From a virus, in the IMG/VR virus record IMGVR_UViG_3300032241_001605, positions 1 to 31,918 of that record: DNA of 31,918 nucleotides, one strand, 5' to 3'. Each line of letters begins with the position of its first letter. Position 1 is the first letter of the stretch. Made by a program: the position numbers and the translations under genes. The notes under the pieces were generated by a model. The model ran no database searches. It was not told the DNA's origin and saw only the letters and a program-made list of their open reading frames with translations. Positions 1 to 4,521 of the stretch are shown here, one piece after another.

Positions 1-7
1 AAGAGAA

Positions 8-36
8 TTTTAGGAAAAACTGTGTGTGCAAAAATT
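8..36 (+). repeat. TTTTAGGAAA / TGTGTG upstream motif
   Basis: A TTTTAGGAAAAACTGTGTG motif followed by an A/T run and TTATC. Near-identical stretches recur at 3634-3665 and 8178-8212, and diverged copies precede most promoters between 500 and 7000. It lies about 30 bp upstream of the first promoter palindrome. Its function is unknown. Confidence 0.7.
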
Positions 37-42
37 ATCCCC

Positions 43-122
43 TCGCGTACGTAAGAAGATTAATTTGACAAAATAGATTTTATGTGCTATAGTGGTTCTA
101 TTCAAGTTTGCAAGTAGCAAGC
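43..122 (+). promoter_or_regulatory. Cassette promoter 1 with upstream palindrome and 5' hairpin
   Basis: The -35 TTGACA is at 65-70 and the -10 TATAGT at 88-93, with a 17-bp spacer ending TGTGC. The imperfect palindrome TCGCGTACGTAA (43-54) is centred 16.5 bp upstream of the -35. Just after the expected start site is a stem-loop, GTTTGC (106-111), loop AAGTA, GCAAGC (117-122), closed through one G-U pair. It drives the gene at 136. Confidence 0.9.
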
Positions 123-135
123 AAGAAAGGAAAAA

Positions 136-378
136 ATGGCTTACACATCACTCAGCGAAGCACAAAACGCAATCGCTAACCTAGTACCATTCAAGGGAAA
201 CTCAATCCGTGGAGAGCGCTCAGGGAACGTCTACTACGTATGGAGTTACAACACCATCATTGCTACCTATGCAATCCCTACAGAGTCGAAGTGGTTCACC
301 GACCAATTCCACAGCGTCACCACATCACGTCATCTAAACATCGCAAAGCGTGGTTTGATGATGGTCAATGAAATGTAG
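136..378 (+). CDS. Small phage protein, cassette gene 1
   Basis: An 80-residue soluble protein. It starts at ATG 136 behind an AGAAAGGA ribosome-binding site. The pattern PFKGNS at residues 18-23, then YYVWSYNTIIATY and a TTSRH motif near residue 62, resembles a family of small actinophage proteins of unknown function (possibly the DUF8033 group, from memory). It has its own promoter and 5' stem-loop and ends just before a three-box DnaA cluster. No enzymatic motif is visible, and I cannot assign a role. Confidence 0.8.
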   Translation: MAYTSLSEAQNAIANLVPFKGNSIRGERSGNVYYVWSYNTIIATYAIPTESKWFTDQFHSVTTSRHLNIAKRGLMMVNEM

Positions 379-381
379 GGT

Positions 382-416
382 TTATCCACAGGGTTATCCA
401 CAGCCCTGTGGATAAC
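382..416. promoter_or_regulatory. DnaA-box cluster A (three perfect boxes)
   Basis: Perfect TTATCCACA boxes lie at 382-390 and 394-402, and an inverted box (TGTGGATAA) at 407-415. Boxes 2 and 3 together form a hairpin, GTTATCCACAG over CTGTGGATAAC. The host initiator DnaA recognises TTATNCACA. The hairpin also sits directly after the stop codon of the 136 gene, where other cassettes carry a terminator-like stem. The same module recurs at 3528-3560. Confidence 0.75.
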
Positions 417-422
417 TTTGCC

Positions 423-534
423 TCGCGTGCGTGCGCGTGCGGGCGCGTGTCGCGTATGCGCGTGCGGGCGCGTATTCGCGTGCGCGACGTGTAAATTTTG
501 TTTTCTGGCAATTTTTAAGAAATCGCGTGTGTGA
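423..534. repeat. CGCG-rich alternating block plus TTTTTAAGAAA motif
   Basis: From 423 to 490 the sequence is almost pure alternating purine-pyrimidine built of GCGTGCG, TCGCG and GCGCG units. An ATTTTTAAGAAA motif (511-522) and TCGCGTGTGTGA (523-534) follow. This G+C-rich block stands out against the A+T-rich genes. It is non-coding on both strands as far as I can tell. Confidence 0.75.
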
Positions 535-554
535 AAAAAAAGTCTCTTTTTAAC

Positions 555-609
555 TTGACAAACAGCGATTGATGTGCTATACTTGTTCTCAACAAGGACA
601 AGCCTTGTT
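555..609 (+). promoter_or_regulatory. Cassette promoter 2 with ACAAG-loop hairpin
   Basis: The -35 TTGACA is at 555-560 and the -10 TATACT at 578-583, with a 17-bp spacer. The leader carries a 7-bp stem, AACAAGG (591-597), loop ACAAG, CCTTGTT (603-609). The upstream TCGCGTGTGTGA is centred 26.5 bp from the -35, about one helical turn further out than in most cassettes. Confidence 0.88.
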
Positions 610-628
610 ACAAACAAAAGGGGCAACT

Positions 629-823
629 ATGCCAACAAACCCAGAAGACTACAAGTTCTACTCTTACACAATCAAAGACGACAGGGGAGACCTCCTTGTC
701 CGTTGTATGATTTGCGGAGAAAAGTCTTTCGGCGAACTCATCATTGATGAGGGCCCAGAAGGCTATCCCGTATGGTTCTCCTGCTGGAATTGCGGGGAGG
801 ACTGTTGGCTCCCGCTCCCATAA
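629..823 (+). CDS. Small zinc-ribbon protein, cassette gene 2
   Basis: A 64-residue protein starting at ATG 629 behind AAAAGGGG. Two cysteine pairs (CMIC near residue 26 and CWNC near residue 53, with a further Cys) are spaced as in a zinc ribbon. An acidic stretch lies between them, and tryptophans are frequent near the C-terminus. Upstream in-frame ATGs would lie before the predicted transcription start, so they are not used. No specific family is recognised. A nucleic-acid-binding or protein-binding zinc module is likely. Confidence 0.8.
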   Translation: MPTNPEDYKFYSYTIKDDRGDLLVRCMICGEKSFGELIIDEGPEGYPVWFSCWNCGEDCWLPLP

Positions 824-830
824 AAGGGGC
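814..830 (+). terminator. Terminator-like hairpin at stop codon
   Basis: GCTCC pairs with GGGGC (one G-U pair) around a seven-base A-rich loop that overlaps the stop codon of the preceding gene. A CGCG block follows directly. There is no long U-tract, so termination strength is uncertain. Confidence 0.45.
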
Positions 831-834
831 TGTA

Positions 835-907
835 TCGCGTGCGTGCGTGCGCATACGCGAACGGCTGGGGATTTTAGGAAAGCCTCGCGCGTGTCTCGCG
901 TACGCGA
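835..907. repeat. CGCG block, TTTTAGGAAA motif and palindrome
   Basis: A TCGCGT...ACGCGA inverted repeat with alternating GCGTGCGTGCG interior spans 835-860. Next come ATTTTAGGAAAG at 871 and a TCGCGTACGCGA palindrome at 896-907. The order is the same in the other cassettes. Confidence 0.75.
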
Positions 908-974
908 AACTACAAACTTGACAAATTACAATTTATGTGCTATAGTATTAGTATTGAGTTTGCAAATAGCAAAC
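896..974 (+). promoter_or_regulatory. Cassette promoter 3 with palindrome and hairpin
   Basis: The palindrome TCGCGTACGCGA (896-907) is centred 16.5 bp upstream of TTGACA (918-923). The -10 TATAGT is at 941-946 with a 17-bp spacer. The leader stem-loop is GTTTGC (958-963), AAATA, GCAAAC (969-974). Confidence 0.9.
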
Positions 975-987
975 AAGAGAGGGAAGT

Positions 988-1164
988 ATGAACCTAAGTA
1001 ACCGACAGATTTCAATGGTTATCACAGCCGTTGAAAACACAGTCAGGGAGTGGGAGCGTACTGAGTCTAATTCTGCTTTGCCAGCGACATTGGTTGCTGA
1101 GCAGGTTGCAGAGTGGACGAAGTTGGCAAACGCTCTTTACGCTGAGTGGGAAGCGATGGTGTGA
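988..1164 (+). CDS. Small helical protein, cassette gene 3
   Basis: A 58-residue protein starting at ATG 988 behind GAGAGGGA. It looks mostly helical, with heptad-like spacing of Val, Leu and Trp and regular acidic residues (EWERTE, AEWTKLANAL, YAEWEAM). It has no cysteines, signal or membrane segment. A full cassette promoter and leader hairpin and good codon structure support it as real despite its length. Function unknown. Confidence 0.75.
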   Translation: MNLSNRQISMVITAVENTVREWERTESNSALPATLVAEQVAEWTKLANALYAEWEAMV

Positions 1165-1173
1165 AAACACCAT
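1156..1173 (+). terminator. GAAA-tetraloop hairpin overlapping stop
   Basis: A 7-bp stem, ATGGTGT over ACACCAT, closes a GAAA tetraloop and contains the TGA stop of the 988 gene. It is not followed by a U-tract. It could terminate transcription, stabilise the 3' end or affect translation termination. Confidence 0.45.
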
Positions 1174-1176
1174 TGC

Positions 1177-1257
1177 TTCGCGTACGCGAAAGCAGTAACT
1201 TGACAAACTACTAAATGTGTGCTATAGTGGTTGTATTGGAGTTTGCAAGTCGCAAAC
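1177..1257 (+). promoter_or_regulatory. Cassette promoter 4 with palindrome and hairpin
   Basis: The 14-bp palindrome TTCGCGTACGCGAA (1177-1190) is centred 16.5 bp from TTGACA (1200-1205). The -10 TATAGT is at 1223-1228 with a 17-bp spacer. The leader hairpin is GTTTGC (1241-1246), AAGTC, GCAAAC (1252-1257). Confidence 0.9.
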
Positions 1258-1270
1258 AGCAAGGAGCATT

Positions 1271-1468
1271 ATGGCAGTAACAACAAAGGACAAGGTTAAT
1301 GTGCTGGTTAAGAACCTACACATTTACCGTGACAATGCGCTCAAAGTGGTTGCAGAGCACGAAGTTACCGAGTTTCCTACGGCAGTTGCCTATGGTGAAG
1401 GTTGGATAGATACAACAAACACGCTTCTAAAGGTGATTGAAGAATTGTTTGCGGAAGAACTTTCATAG
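1271..1468 (+). CDS. Small acidic protein, cassette gene 4
   Basis: A 65-residue protein starting at ATG 1271, placed by an AAGGAG site 5 bases upstream. It is predicted to be helical, with an acidic C-terminal helix (LLKVIEELFAEELS). No cysteines, signal peptide or known motif are present. It sits alone between a promoter and a terminator hairpin, so it is a single-gene cassette. Function unknown. Confidence 0.8.
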   Translation: MAVTTKDKVNVLVKNLHIYRDNALKVVAEHEVTEFPTAVAYGEGWIDTTNTLLKVIEELFAEELS

Positions 1469-1472
1469 TTCG

Positions 1473-1487
1473 CCCCGAAAGGGGTTT
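1473..1487 (+). terminator. CCCC-GAAA-GGGG-TTT terminator-like hairpin
   Basis: CCCC (1473-1476), GAAA tetraloop, GGGG (1481-1484), then TTT. The same hairpin recurs at 4863-4877. The stem is short but very stable and the U-tract is minimal. Confidence 0.6.
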
Positions 1488-1488
1488 A

Positions 1489-1549
1489 TCGCGTGCGGGC
1501 GCGTGCGTACGCGAACACCCAGATAATTTAGGAAACCTCGCGTACGCGA
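1489..1549. repeat. CGCG block, TTTAGGAAA motif and palindrome
   Basis: TCGCG...CGCGA flanks an alternating core at 1489-1514. AATTTAGGAAAC follows at about 1526 and the TCGCGTACGCGA palindrome at 1538-1549. Confidence 0.75.
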
Positions 1550-1588
1550 GAACAATGATTTGACATTTTACAATTTGTGTGCTATTGT
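1538..1588 (+). promoter_or_regulatory. Cassette promoter 5 with palindrome
   Basis: The palindrome (1538-1549) is centred 16.5 bp upstream of TTGACA (1560-1565). The -10 TATTGT is at 1583-1588 with a 17-bp spacer. I find no convincing leader hairpin here, unlike at most neighbours. Confidence 0.85.
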
Positions 1589-1617
1589 AGTTGTTATCAA
1601 GTTATGAAAGGACTATG

Positions 1618-1728
1618 ATGGTTGATTACCTAGCCTGCCTAGAGTGTGAAACGCTGATGGAGAAAATTGACTCTTACCCTGGAGCATTGTGTTTGGACTG
1701 TTACGGAGCGAAGGACGATGACGAATGA
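1618..1728 (+). CDS. 36-residue zinc-finger microprotein
   Basis: A very short protein with two CxxC knuckles (CLEC near residue 7 and CLDC near residue 25), the layout of a minimal zinc ribbon, and an acidic DDDE tail. GAAAGGA precedes two adjacent ATGs (1615 and 1618). The second has better spacing (5 bases). A full-strength cassette promoter and a hairpin after the stop support expression. It may act as a protein-inhibiting or nucleic-acid-binding zinc knuckle. No family is recognised. Confidence 0.7.
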   Translation: MVDYLACLECETLMEKIDSYPGALCLDCYGAKDDDE

Positions 1729-1732
1729 ACAC

Positions 1733-1749
1733 AAACCCCAAAAGGGTTT
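1733..1749 (+). terminator. Terminator-like hairpin
   Basis: AAACCC pairs with GGGTTT around CAAAA, directly before the next TCGCGTACGCGA palindrome. This arrangement could terminate in both directions. Confidence 0.5.
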
Positions 1750-1752
1750 AGT

Positions 1753-1834
1753 TCGCGTACGCGATAGCAACAATTTGACAAATTGTGTTTTATGTGGTAT
1801 AGTAGTTGTTATCAAGTTGTGGAAACGCCACAGC
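1753..1834 (+). promoter_or_regulatory. Cassette promoter 6 with palindrome and diverged hairpin
   Basis: The palindrome (1753-1764) is centred 16.5 bp from TTGACA (1775-1780). The -10 TATAGT is at 1798-1803 with a 17-bp spacer. The leader hairpin GTTGTGG (1816-1822), AAACG, CCACAGC (1828-1834) has a stem quite different from GTTTGC/GCAAAC. Seven pairs (one G-U) and the five-base loop are kept. Confidence 0.88.
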
Positions 1835-1847
1835 GAGAGGAGATAAA

Positions 1848-2048
1848 GTGACTTACACTAACGAACAGGTTGTTACTGTTATTGAAGAAGTCTTAGAAGG
1901 TGTTGCAACGGCGGTTGGTTTTGCATTTATGGTAGGAGACATAACCGAAGAAGTGCGCAACAAGTTTCTAAGTCGTATCGACTACGAGAAGAATGAGGCT
2001 CTTAAGAGTCTTCAAGGAGCAGAGGAACACTATGCAAAGAGACATTAG
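1848..2048 (+). CDS. Small helical protein with GTG start, cassette gene 6
   Basis: A 66-residue protein. An in-frame ATG at 1806 would lie before the predicted transcription start (about 1810), so the GTG at 1848 behind GAGAGGAGA is the likely start. The protein looks helical, with a glycine-containing hydrophobic centre (VATAVGFAFMVGD) and a charged C-terminus. It overlaps the next gene by 17 bases, implying coupled translation. Function unknown. Confidence 0.75.
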   Translation: MTYTNEQVVTVIEEVLEGVATAVGFAFMVGDITEEVRNKFLSRIDYEKNEALKSLQGAEEHYAKRH

Positions 2049-2133
2049 TTTAGAAGTGTGGAATGATGTAGTGGGAGACGTTTTGGAAGCAGAGGCAGAG
2101 GAGCGCTTTCTTCAACGCAGACTTTTAGACTAG
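2032..2133 (+). CDS. 33-residue charged microprotein
   Basis: It starts at ATG 2032 inside the end of the 1848 gene, with AGAGGA five bases upstream. It ends at a TAG forming the base of the following terminator hairpin. The predicted product is one amphipathic acidic/basic helix (EVWNDVVGDVLEAEAEER then FLQRRLLD). The ribosome-binding site, overlap and terminator position support it, but a protein this short could still be a chance reading frame. Confidence 0.55.
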   Translation: MQRDISLEVWNDVVGDVLEAEAEERFLQRRLLD

Positions 2134-2156
2134 CCCCGCCCCGAAAAATTGGGGCT
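2132..2156 (+). terminator. Terminator-like hairpin, duplicated at 3000
   Basis: AGCCCC (2132-2137) pairs perfectly with GGGGCT (2151-2156). A run of over 30 bases here, from the TAG into the CGCG block, is identical to 2999-3034, so the junction was copied recently. Confidence 0.6.
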
Positions 2157-2157
2157 A

Positions 2158-2218
2158 TCGCGTGCGGGCGCAGGCGTACGCGAGGAATCGGAAGATTTAG
2201 GAAGTCTCGCGTACGCGA
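2158..2218. repeat. CGCG block, TTTAGGAA motif and palindrome
   Basis: TCGCGT...ACGCGA flanks a GCGGGCGC core at 2158-2183. GATTTAGGAAG follows at about 2194 and the palindrome at 2207-2218. Confidence 0.75.
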
Positions 2219-2257
2219 ACTAACCGACTTGACAAAATACAATTTGTGTGCTATAGT
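2207..2257 (+). promoter_or_regulatory. Cassette promoter 7 with palindrome
   Basis: The palindrome (2207-2218) is centred 16.5 bp from TTGACA (2229-2234). The -10 TATAGT is at 2252-2257 with a 17-bp spacer. The leader has only a weak TTGT/ACAA stem. Confidence 0.88.
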
Positions 2258-2284
2258 GGTTGTAGTAATAACAAAGGAGAAACA

Positions 2285-2494
2285 ATGGCAATGAAAGCAC
2301 AAGCAAAGTTATTCAAAGCAGAGATTAAGGAGGCTAGTGGATTGTTAAGCAGATTGCGCAACGAGTACCCATTGACCTACACAGACGTAGCGAGTATTCT
2401 TGACCGACTCAACGAGTTGGTTTGGGAGATGCGTGAGAGTTCAGGTGTTGACAAGAAAATCTCGTTAATGCTTGAGGAGTTGCAAAGCCTTTAA
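2285..2494 (+). CDS. Small coiled protein, cassette gene 7
   Basis: A 69-residue protein starting at ATG 2285 behind AAAGGAG. Leucine and isoleucine recur every three to four residues (AEIKEASGLLSRLRNEYP, then VASILDRLNELVWEMRE), consistent with a short helical hairpin or coiled-coil oligomer. No cysteines or signal are present. It is a single-gene cassette of unknown function. Confidence 0.8.
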   Translation: MAMKAQAKLFKAEIKEASGLLSRLRNEYPLTYTDVASILDRLNELVWEMRESSGVDKKISLMLEELQSL

Positions 2495-2516
2495 GGCTTG
2501 CCCCGAAGTTTGGGGT
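2486..2516 (+). terminator. Stop-codon hairpins
   Basis: An AAGCCT/AGGCTT stem spans the TAA stop. It is followed by CCCC (2501-2504), GAAGTTT, GGGG (2512-2515) and a short T-rich stretch before the next palindrome. Confidence 0.5.
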
Positions 2517-2519
2517 TGT

Positions 2520-2598
2520 TCGCGTACGTAAGAAAATTAACTTGACAAAATACAAAAAGTGTGCTAATGTGTTGTTATCAAGTTTGCAAGTAGCAAAC
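2520..2598 (+). promoter_or_regulatory. Cassette promoter 8 with half-conserved palindrome and hairpin
   Basis: TCGCGTACGTAA (2520-2531) is centred 16.5 bp from TTGACA (2542-2547). The -10 TAATGT is at 2565-2570 with a 17-bp spacer. The leader hairpin is GTTTGC (2582-2587), AAGTA, GCAAAC (2593-2598). Confidence 0.88.
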
Positions 2599-2612
2599 GA
2601 GAGGAGAATAAA

Positions 2613-2834
2613 ATGTCATTATCGTCAAGGCGCAAGCGTGAACTACGCAACAAGCGCATTTTTGTTTGGGGTGTTGCTCTTACATCTTACGCTCTAGCCT
2701 ATTTTTGGGTAGAGAGTAAAGTTCCATTCAATAACAATTCTATCCTAGTCCAATGGGCTTGCATTGCCTTTGGTTTGGGCTTTGGTGGTATCGGGTTAAT
2801 TGTTGGTTACTTTGCGGTAGAGGGTAGGCGCTAA
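2613..2834 (+). CDS. Two-helix membrane protein, cassette gene 8
   Basis: A 73-residue protein starting at ATG 2613 behind GAGGAG. A very basic N-terminus (RRKRELRNKR) precedes two hydrophobic segments, roughly residues 17-33 and 46-66, the second glycine-rich (AFGLGFGGIGLIVGYF). By the positive-inside rule both ends should be cytoplasmic. Its TAA overlaps the next ATG (TAATG). It could be a holin-like or membrane-remodelling accessory protein, but no lysin is adjacent, so I leave it unassigned. Confidence 0.8.
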   Translation: MSLSSRRKRELRNKRIFVWGVALTSYALAYFWVESKVPFNNNSILVQWACIAFGLGFGGIGLIVGYFAVEGRR

Positions 2835-3001
2835 TGGGGGCTATCTGCCATCACGCGCACCTCTACTATTCCTGCACTCTTAGTTATGCACAGGCTGTTC
2901 ATAACTTTCACGAAGGTGGGTTGATGTGTGTTAAGGAGTACGGCGCTAAGGTTTGTGCTAAGGCTATGGCTATGGCTCAGCATTATTTAGCCAGTCGTTA
3001 G
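2834..3001 (+). CDS. 55-residue Cys/His-rich protein
   Basis: It is coupled to the membrane protein by a TAATG overlap. It contains four cysteines and several histidines (CHHAHLYYSC near residue 5, then LMCVKEYGAKVC), suggesting metal binding or disulphides. An alanine-rich C-terminal helix follows (AKAMAMAQHYLAS). No family is recognised. The overlap, codon quality and terminator immediately after support a real gene. Confidence 0.7.
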   Translation: MGAICHHAHLYYSCTLSYAQAVHNFHEGGLMCVKEYGAKVCAKAMAMAQHYLASR

Positions 3002-3024
3002 CCCCGCCCCGAAAAATTGGGGCT
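3000..3024 (+). terminator. Terminator-like hairpin, copy of 2132
   Basis: AGCCCC (3000-3005) pairs with GGGGCT (3019-3024). The sequence is identical to the unit at 2131-2166 and leads into a CGCG block in the same way. Confidence 0.6.
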
Positions 3025-3025
3025 A

Positions 3026-3102
3026 TCGCGTGCGTGCGTATGCATACGCGAGGACTTGGAGAAACTTAAAAAACCTCGCGTACGTATGTGTCGCGTACGC
3101 GA
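3026..3102. repeat. CGCG block and double palindromic units
   Basis: TCGCG...CGCGA with alternating GCGTGCGTATGCAT spans 3026-3051. A diverged AAACTTAAAAAACC lies at about 3062, TCGCGTACGTATG at 3076 and the full TCGCGTACGCGA at 3091-3102. Confidence 0.75.
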
Positions 3103-3171
3103 AGCCATTCGGCTTGATTTTTTGGTAAAAGTGTGATACAATTTTTGTATTGAAGTTTGCAAATAGCGAAC
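3091..3171 (+). promoter_or_regulatory. Cassette promoter 9 with palindrome and hairpin
   Basis: The palindrome (3091-3102) is centred 17.5 bp from a weaker -35, TTGATT (3114-3119). The -10 TACAAT is at 3137-3142 with a 17-bp spacer. The leader hairpin GTTTGC (3155-3160), AAATA, GCGAAC (3166-3171) keeps pairing through a G-U. Confidence 0.8.
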
Positions 3172-3185
3172 TATGAAAGGCAGTA

Positions 3186-3524
3186 ATGAAAGTACTGATT
3201 CCAGTAGAAGTGAACGAGAATGAGATTCTCGGAGCAGTTTTCGACAACATCTACCGCAGGTCAAGTCCGTGGATTGTTGAGTACACATTCTCTTTTCGTG
3301 AGATTGAAAACAAAAAAGTTCCAGTTACTTACTGGGACATTAATCAAAAAGTACGGATTAAGTACATTGGAAATACTGACCTCGTAAAAGCGTACGGAGC
3401 ATTGCTTAGGGACAAATTGCAACATTGCGGAGTGCCAGTACCAATGAGTATGGACGAGTGGGACAGTTGCGTTAGCGATTACGTTCTTCAGTACGCCGTG
3501 TTCGGGGGGTTGGTTTACTCCTAG
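3186..3524 (+). CDS. Hypothetical protein, cassette gene 9
   Basis: A 112-residue soluble protein starting at ATG 3186 behind GAAAGG. It reads as a mixed alpha/beta domain. An N-terminal strand (KVLIPVEV) and a helix precede a WIVEYTFSF strand, and RIKYIGNTDLVKAYGALLRDKL suggests a C-terminal helix. Two isolated cysteines do not form a metal site. It ends immediately before DnaA cluster B. I recognise no family. Confidence 0.8.
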   Translation: MKVLIPVEVNENEILGAVFDNIYRRSSPWIVEYTFSFREIENKKVPVTYWDINQKVRIKYIGNTDLVKAYGALLRDKLQHCGVPVPMSMDEWDSCVSDYVLQYAVFGGLVYS

Positions 3525-3526
3525 AA

Positions 3527-3560
3527 GTTATCCACAGGTTATCCACAGGCTGTGGATAAC
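3527..3560. promoter_or_regulatory. DnaA-box cluster B (three perfect boxes)
   Basis: TTATCCACA lies at 3528-3536 and 3539-3547, and the inverted box TGTGGATAA at 3551-3559. Boxes 2 and 3 form an 11-bp hairpin with a one-base centre. The layout matches cluster A at 382-415, with 11 bp rather than 12 bp between the direct boxes, and again sits right after a stop codon. Confidence 0.75.
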
Positions 3561-3566
3561 TCTGCT

Positions 3567-3665
3567 TCGCGTGCGTACGTATGTGTCGCGTGCGTATCGC
3601 GTGCGCGACGCGTGCGTGCGTGCGCGAGGCAGTTTTTAGGAAAAACTGTGTGTGGATTTTTTATC
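3567..3665. repeat. CGCG block followed by TTTTTAGGAAA/TGTGTG motif
   Basis: Alternating GCGTGCGTACGTATG, TCGCG and GCGCGA units fill 3567-3627. TTTTTAGGAAAAACTG then a TGTG run and TTTTTTATC follow at 3633-3665. This copy lacks a TCGCGTACGCGA palindrome before the promoter. Confidence 0.72.
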
Positions 3666-3672
3666 TAGTGAC

Positions 3673-3730
3673 TTGACAAATTGCAATTTATGTGGTATAG
3701 TGTTTCTATTGGATTCTGCAAGTAGCGGAA
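3673..3730 (+). promoter_or_regulatory. Cassette promoter 10 with compensated hairpin
   Basis: TTGACA (3673-3678) and TATAGT (3696-3701) have a 17-bp spacer. The leader hairpin TTCTGC (3714-3719), AAGTA, GCGGAA (3725-3730) differs from GTTTGC/GCAAAC on both strands but still pairs. This is a compensatory change. Confidence 0.88.
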
Positions 3731-3746
3731 CTGATAGGAGAAAACA

Positions 3747-3953
3747 ATGGCTTACAGCGAAACACTAGAACTGATGGAAGGGGTTTATTTTAGCCCTAAG
3801 CAGGTAGTTCAGGCATTAAAGGAACACGGTTTTAAGGGTGAACTAGGTATTCAGGCGTATTGCTCTTTCGTAGAAGACGCTGAAGATTACGCTAGTCACG
3901 AAGACGAGCAGTTGTATTCTGCCGTTGAACTTTATCATTTCTTGGGGTACTAA
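3747..3953 (+). CDS. Small acidic protein, cassette gene 10
   Basis: A 68-residue acidic protein starting at ATG 3747 behind ATAGGAG. The segment PKQVVQALKEHGFKG near residue 18 suggests a helix-loop unit. The rest is rich in Glu/Asp and aromatics (EDAEDYASHEDEQLYSAVEL), a composition seen in DNA-mimic and inhibitor proteins, though this is only compositional. It overlaps the next gene by TAATG. Confidence 0.78.
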   Translation: MAYSETLELMEGVYFSPKQVVQALKEHGFKGELGIQAYCSFVEDAEDYASHEDEQLYSAVELYHFLGY

Positions 3954-4105
3954 TGAAAGTTACCCGCGAACTAGAAAAGATGTTAGACGAAATAAACGAA
4001 ATGAAAGCCAAATGCGGACACATAGACCCTCTTGGGTACTTAGGCAATACCGTATGCGGTAAATGCGCTAGGCGTAATCACCGTAAAACAATGGGGCGGA
4101 GATAA
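3953..4105 (+). CDS. 50-residue C-H-C-C zinc microprotein
   Basis: It starts at ATG 3953, coupled by TAATG. An N-terminal amphipathic helix (TRELEKMLDEINEMKAK) leads into CGH...GYLGNTVCGKCARRNHR, a compact Cys-His-Cys-Cys zinc-finger-like motif, followed by a basic tail. Nucleic-acid binding is plausible. Its TAA stop is the loop of the following hairpin. Confidence 0.72.
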   Translation: MKVTRELEKMLDEINEMKAKCGHIDPLGYLGNTVCGKCARRNHRKTMGRR

Positions 4106-4114
4106 TCTCCCCCC
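4093..4114 (+). terminator. Hairpin with the stop codon as loop
   Basis: GGGG plus GGAGA (4093-4102, one bulged C) pairs with TCTCC plus CCCC (4106-4114). The three-base loop is the TAA stop of the 3953 gene. Confidence 0.5.
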
Positions 4115-4118
4115 GCTA

Positions 4119-4198
4119 TCGCGTACGCGAAATTACTGACTTGACATTTTACAAAATGTATGGTATAGTATTTGTATTGAAGTTTGCAAGTAGCAGAC
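4119..4198 (+). promoter_or_regulatory. Cassette promoter 11 with palindrome and hairpin
   Basis: TCGCGTACGCGA (4119-4130) is centred 16.5 bp from TTGACA (4141-4146). The -10 TATAGT is at 4164-4169 with a 17-bp spacer. The leader hairpin is GTTTGC (4182-4187), AAGTA, GCAGAC (4193-4198), with one G-U. Confidence 0.9.
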
Positions 4199-4211
4199 TG
4201 ATAGGAGAAAA

Positions 4212-4409
4212 ATGCAGACAGCATTAGATTTGATTACGTTTCAGGTAACAAGAAACGAAGCAGACAAGATTCTGATGGGACTTATTACTCGTTCTTACAG
4301 ATTTATTGAACTGGCACTTGAAAACGATAACGTTGATGAAAGTGAGATTGAGCGAAGCATTTCTATCGATTACCGTGCACTTCACGATAAGTTGATGAAT
4401 CAGATGTAG
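4212..4409 (+). CDS. Small helical protein, cassette gene 11
   Basis: A 65-residue protein starting at ATG 4212 behind ATAGGAG. It is predicted to be almost fully helical with alternating acidic patches (ALENDNVDESEIERS) and ends in a basic LHDKLMNQM segment. No metal or membrane motif is present. It is a single-gene cassette between a promoter and a GGGGG/CCCCC hairpin. Function unknown. Confidence 0.78.
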   Translation: MQTALDLITFQVTRNEADKILMGLITRSYRFIELALENDNVDESEIERSISIDYRALHDKLMNQM

Positions 4410-4422
4410 GGGGAATACCCCC
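4409..4422 (+). terminator. GGGGG-AATA-CCCCC hairpin
   Basis: A five-pair G/C stem with an AATA loop, starting at the last base of the stop codon and followed by TGTATCGCG. Confidence 0.5.
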
Positions 4423-4427
4423 CTGTA

Positions 4428-4507
4428 TCGCGTACGCGAAAGCATTGATTTGACAATTTACAAGAAGTATGCTAAAGTAGTTATGTTGGAGTTTGCAAAT
4501 AGCGAAC
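4428..4507 (+). promoter_or_regulatory. Cassette promoter 12 with palindrome and hairpin
   Basis: The palindrome (4428-4439) is centred 16.5 bp from TTGACA (4450-4455). The -10 TAAAGT is at 4473-4478 with a 17-bp spacer. The leader hairpin is GTTTGC (4491-4496), AAATA, GCGAAC (4502-4507). Confidence 0.88.
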
Positions 4508-4521
4508 CTGATAGGAGAAAA

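Noticed and set aside
330-626. Minus-strand open frame across the 420-540 CGCG block
   Set aside because: Its Arg/His/Ala-rich product comes from the alternating repeat; it runs against strong plus-strand signals and has no ribosome-binding site.
744-1001. Plus-strand open frame through the spacer before 988
   Set aside because: It spans a terminator-like hairpin, repeat block and promoter. The 629 and 988 genes explain the region better.
1806-1847. Upstream ATG for the 1848 gene
   Set aside because: It falls three bases after the -10, before the predicted transcription start, so it cannot be translated from that promoter.
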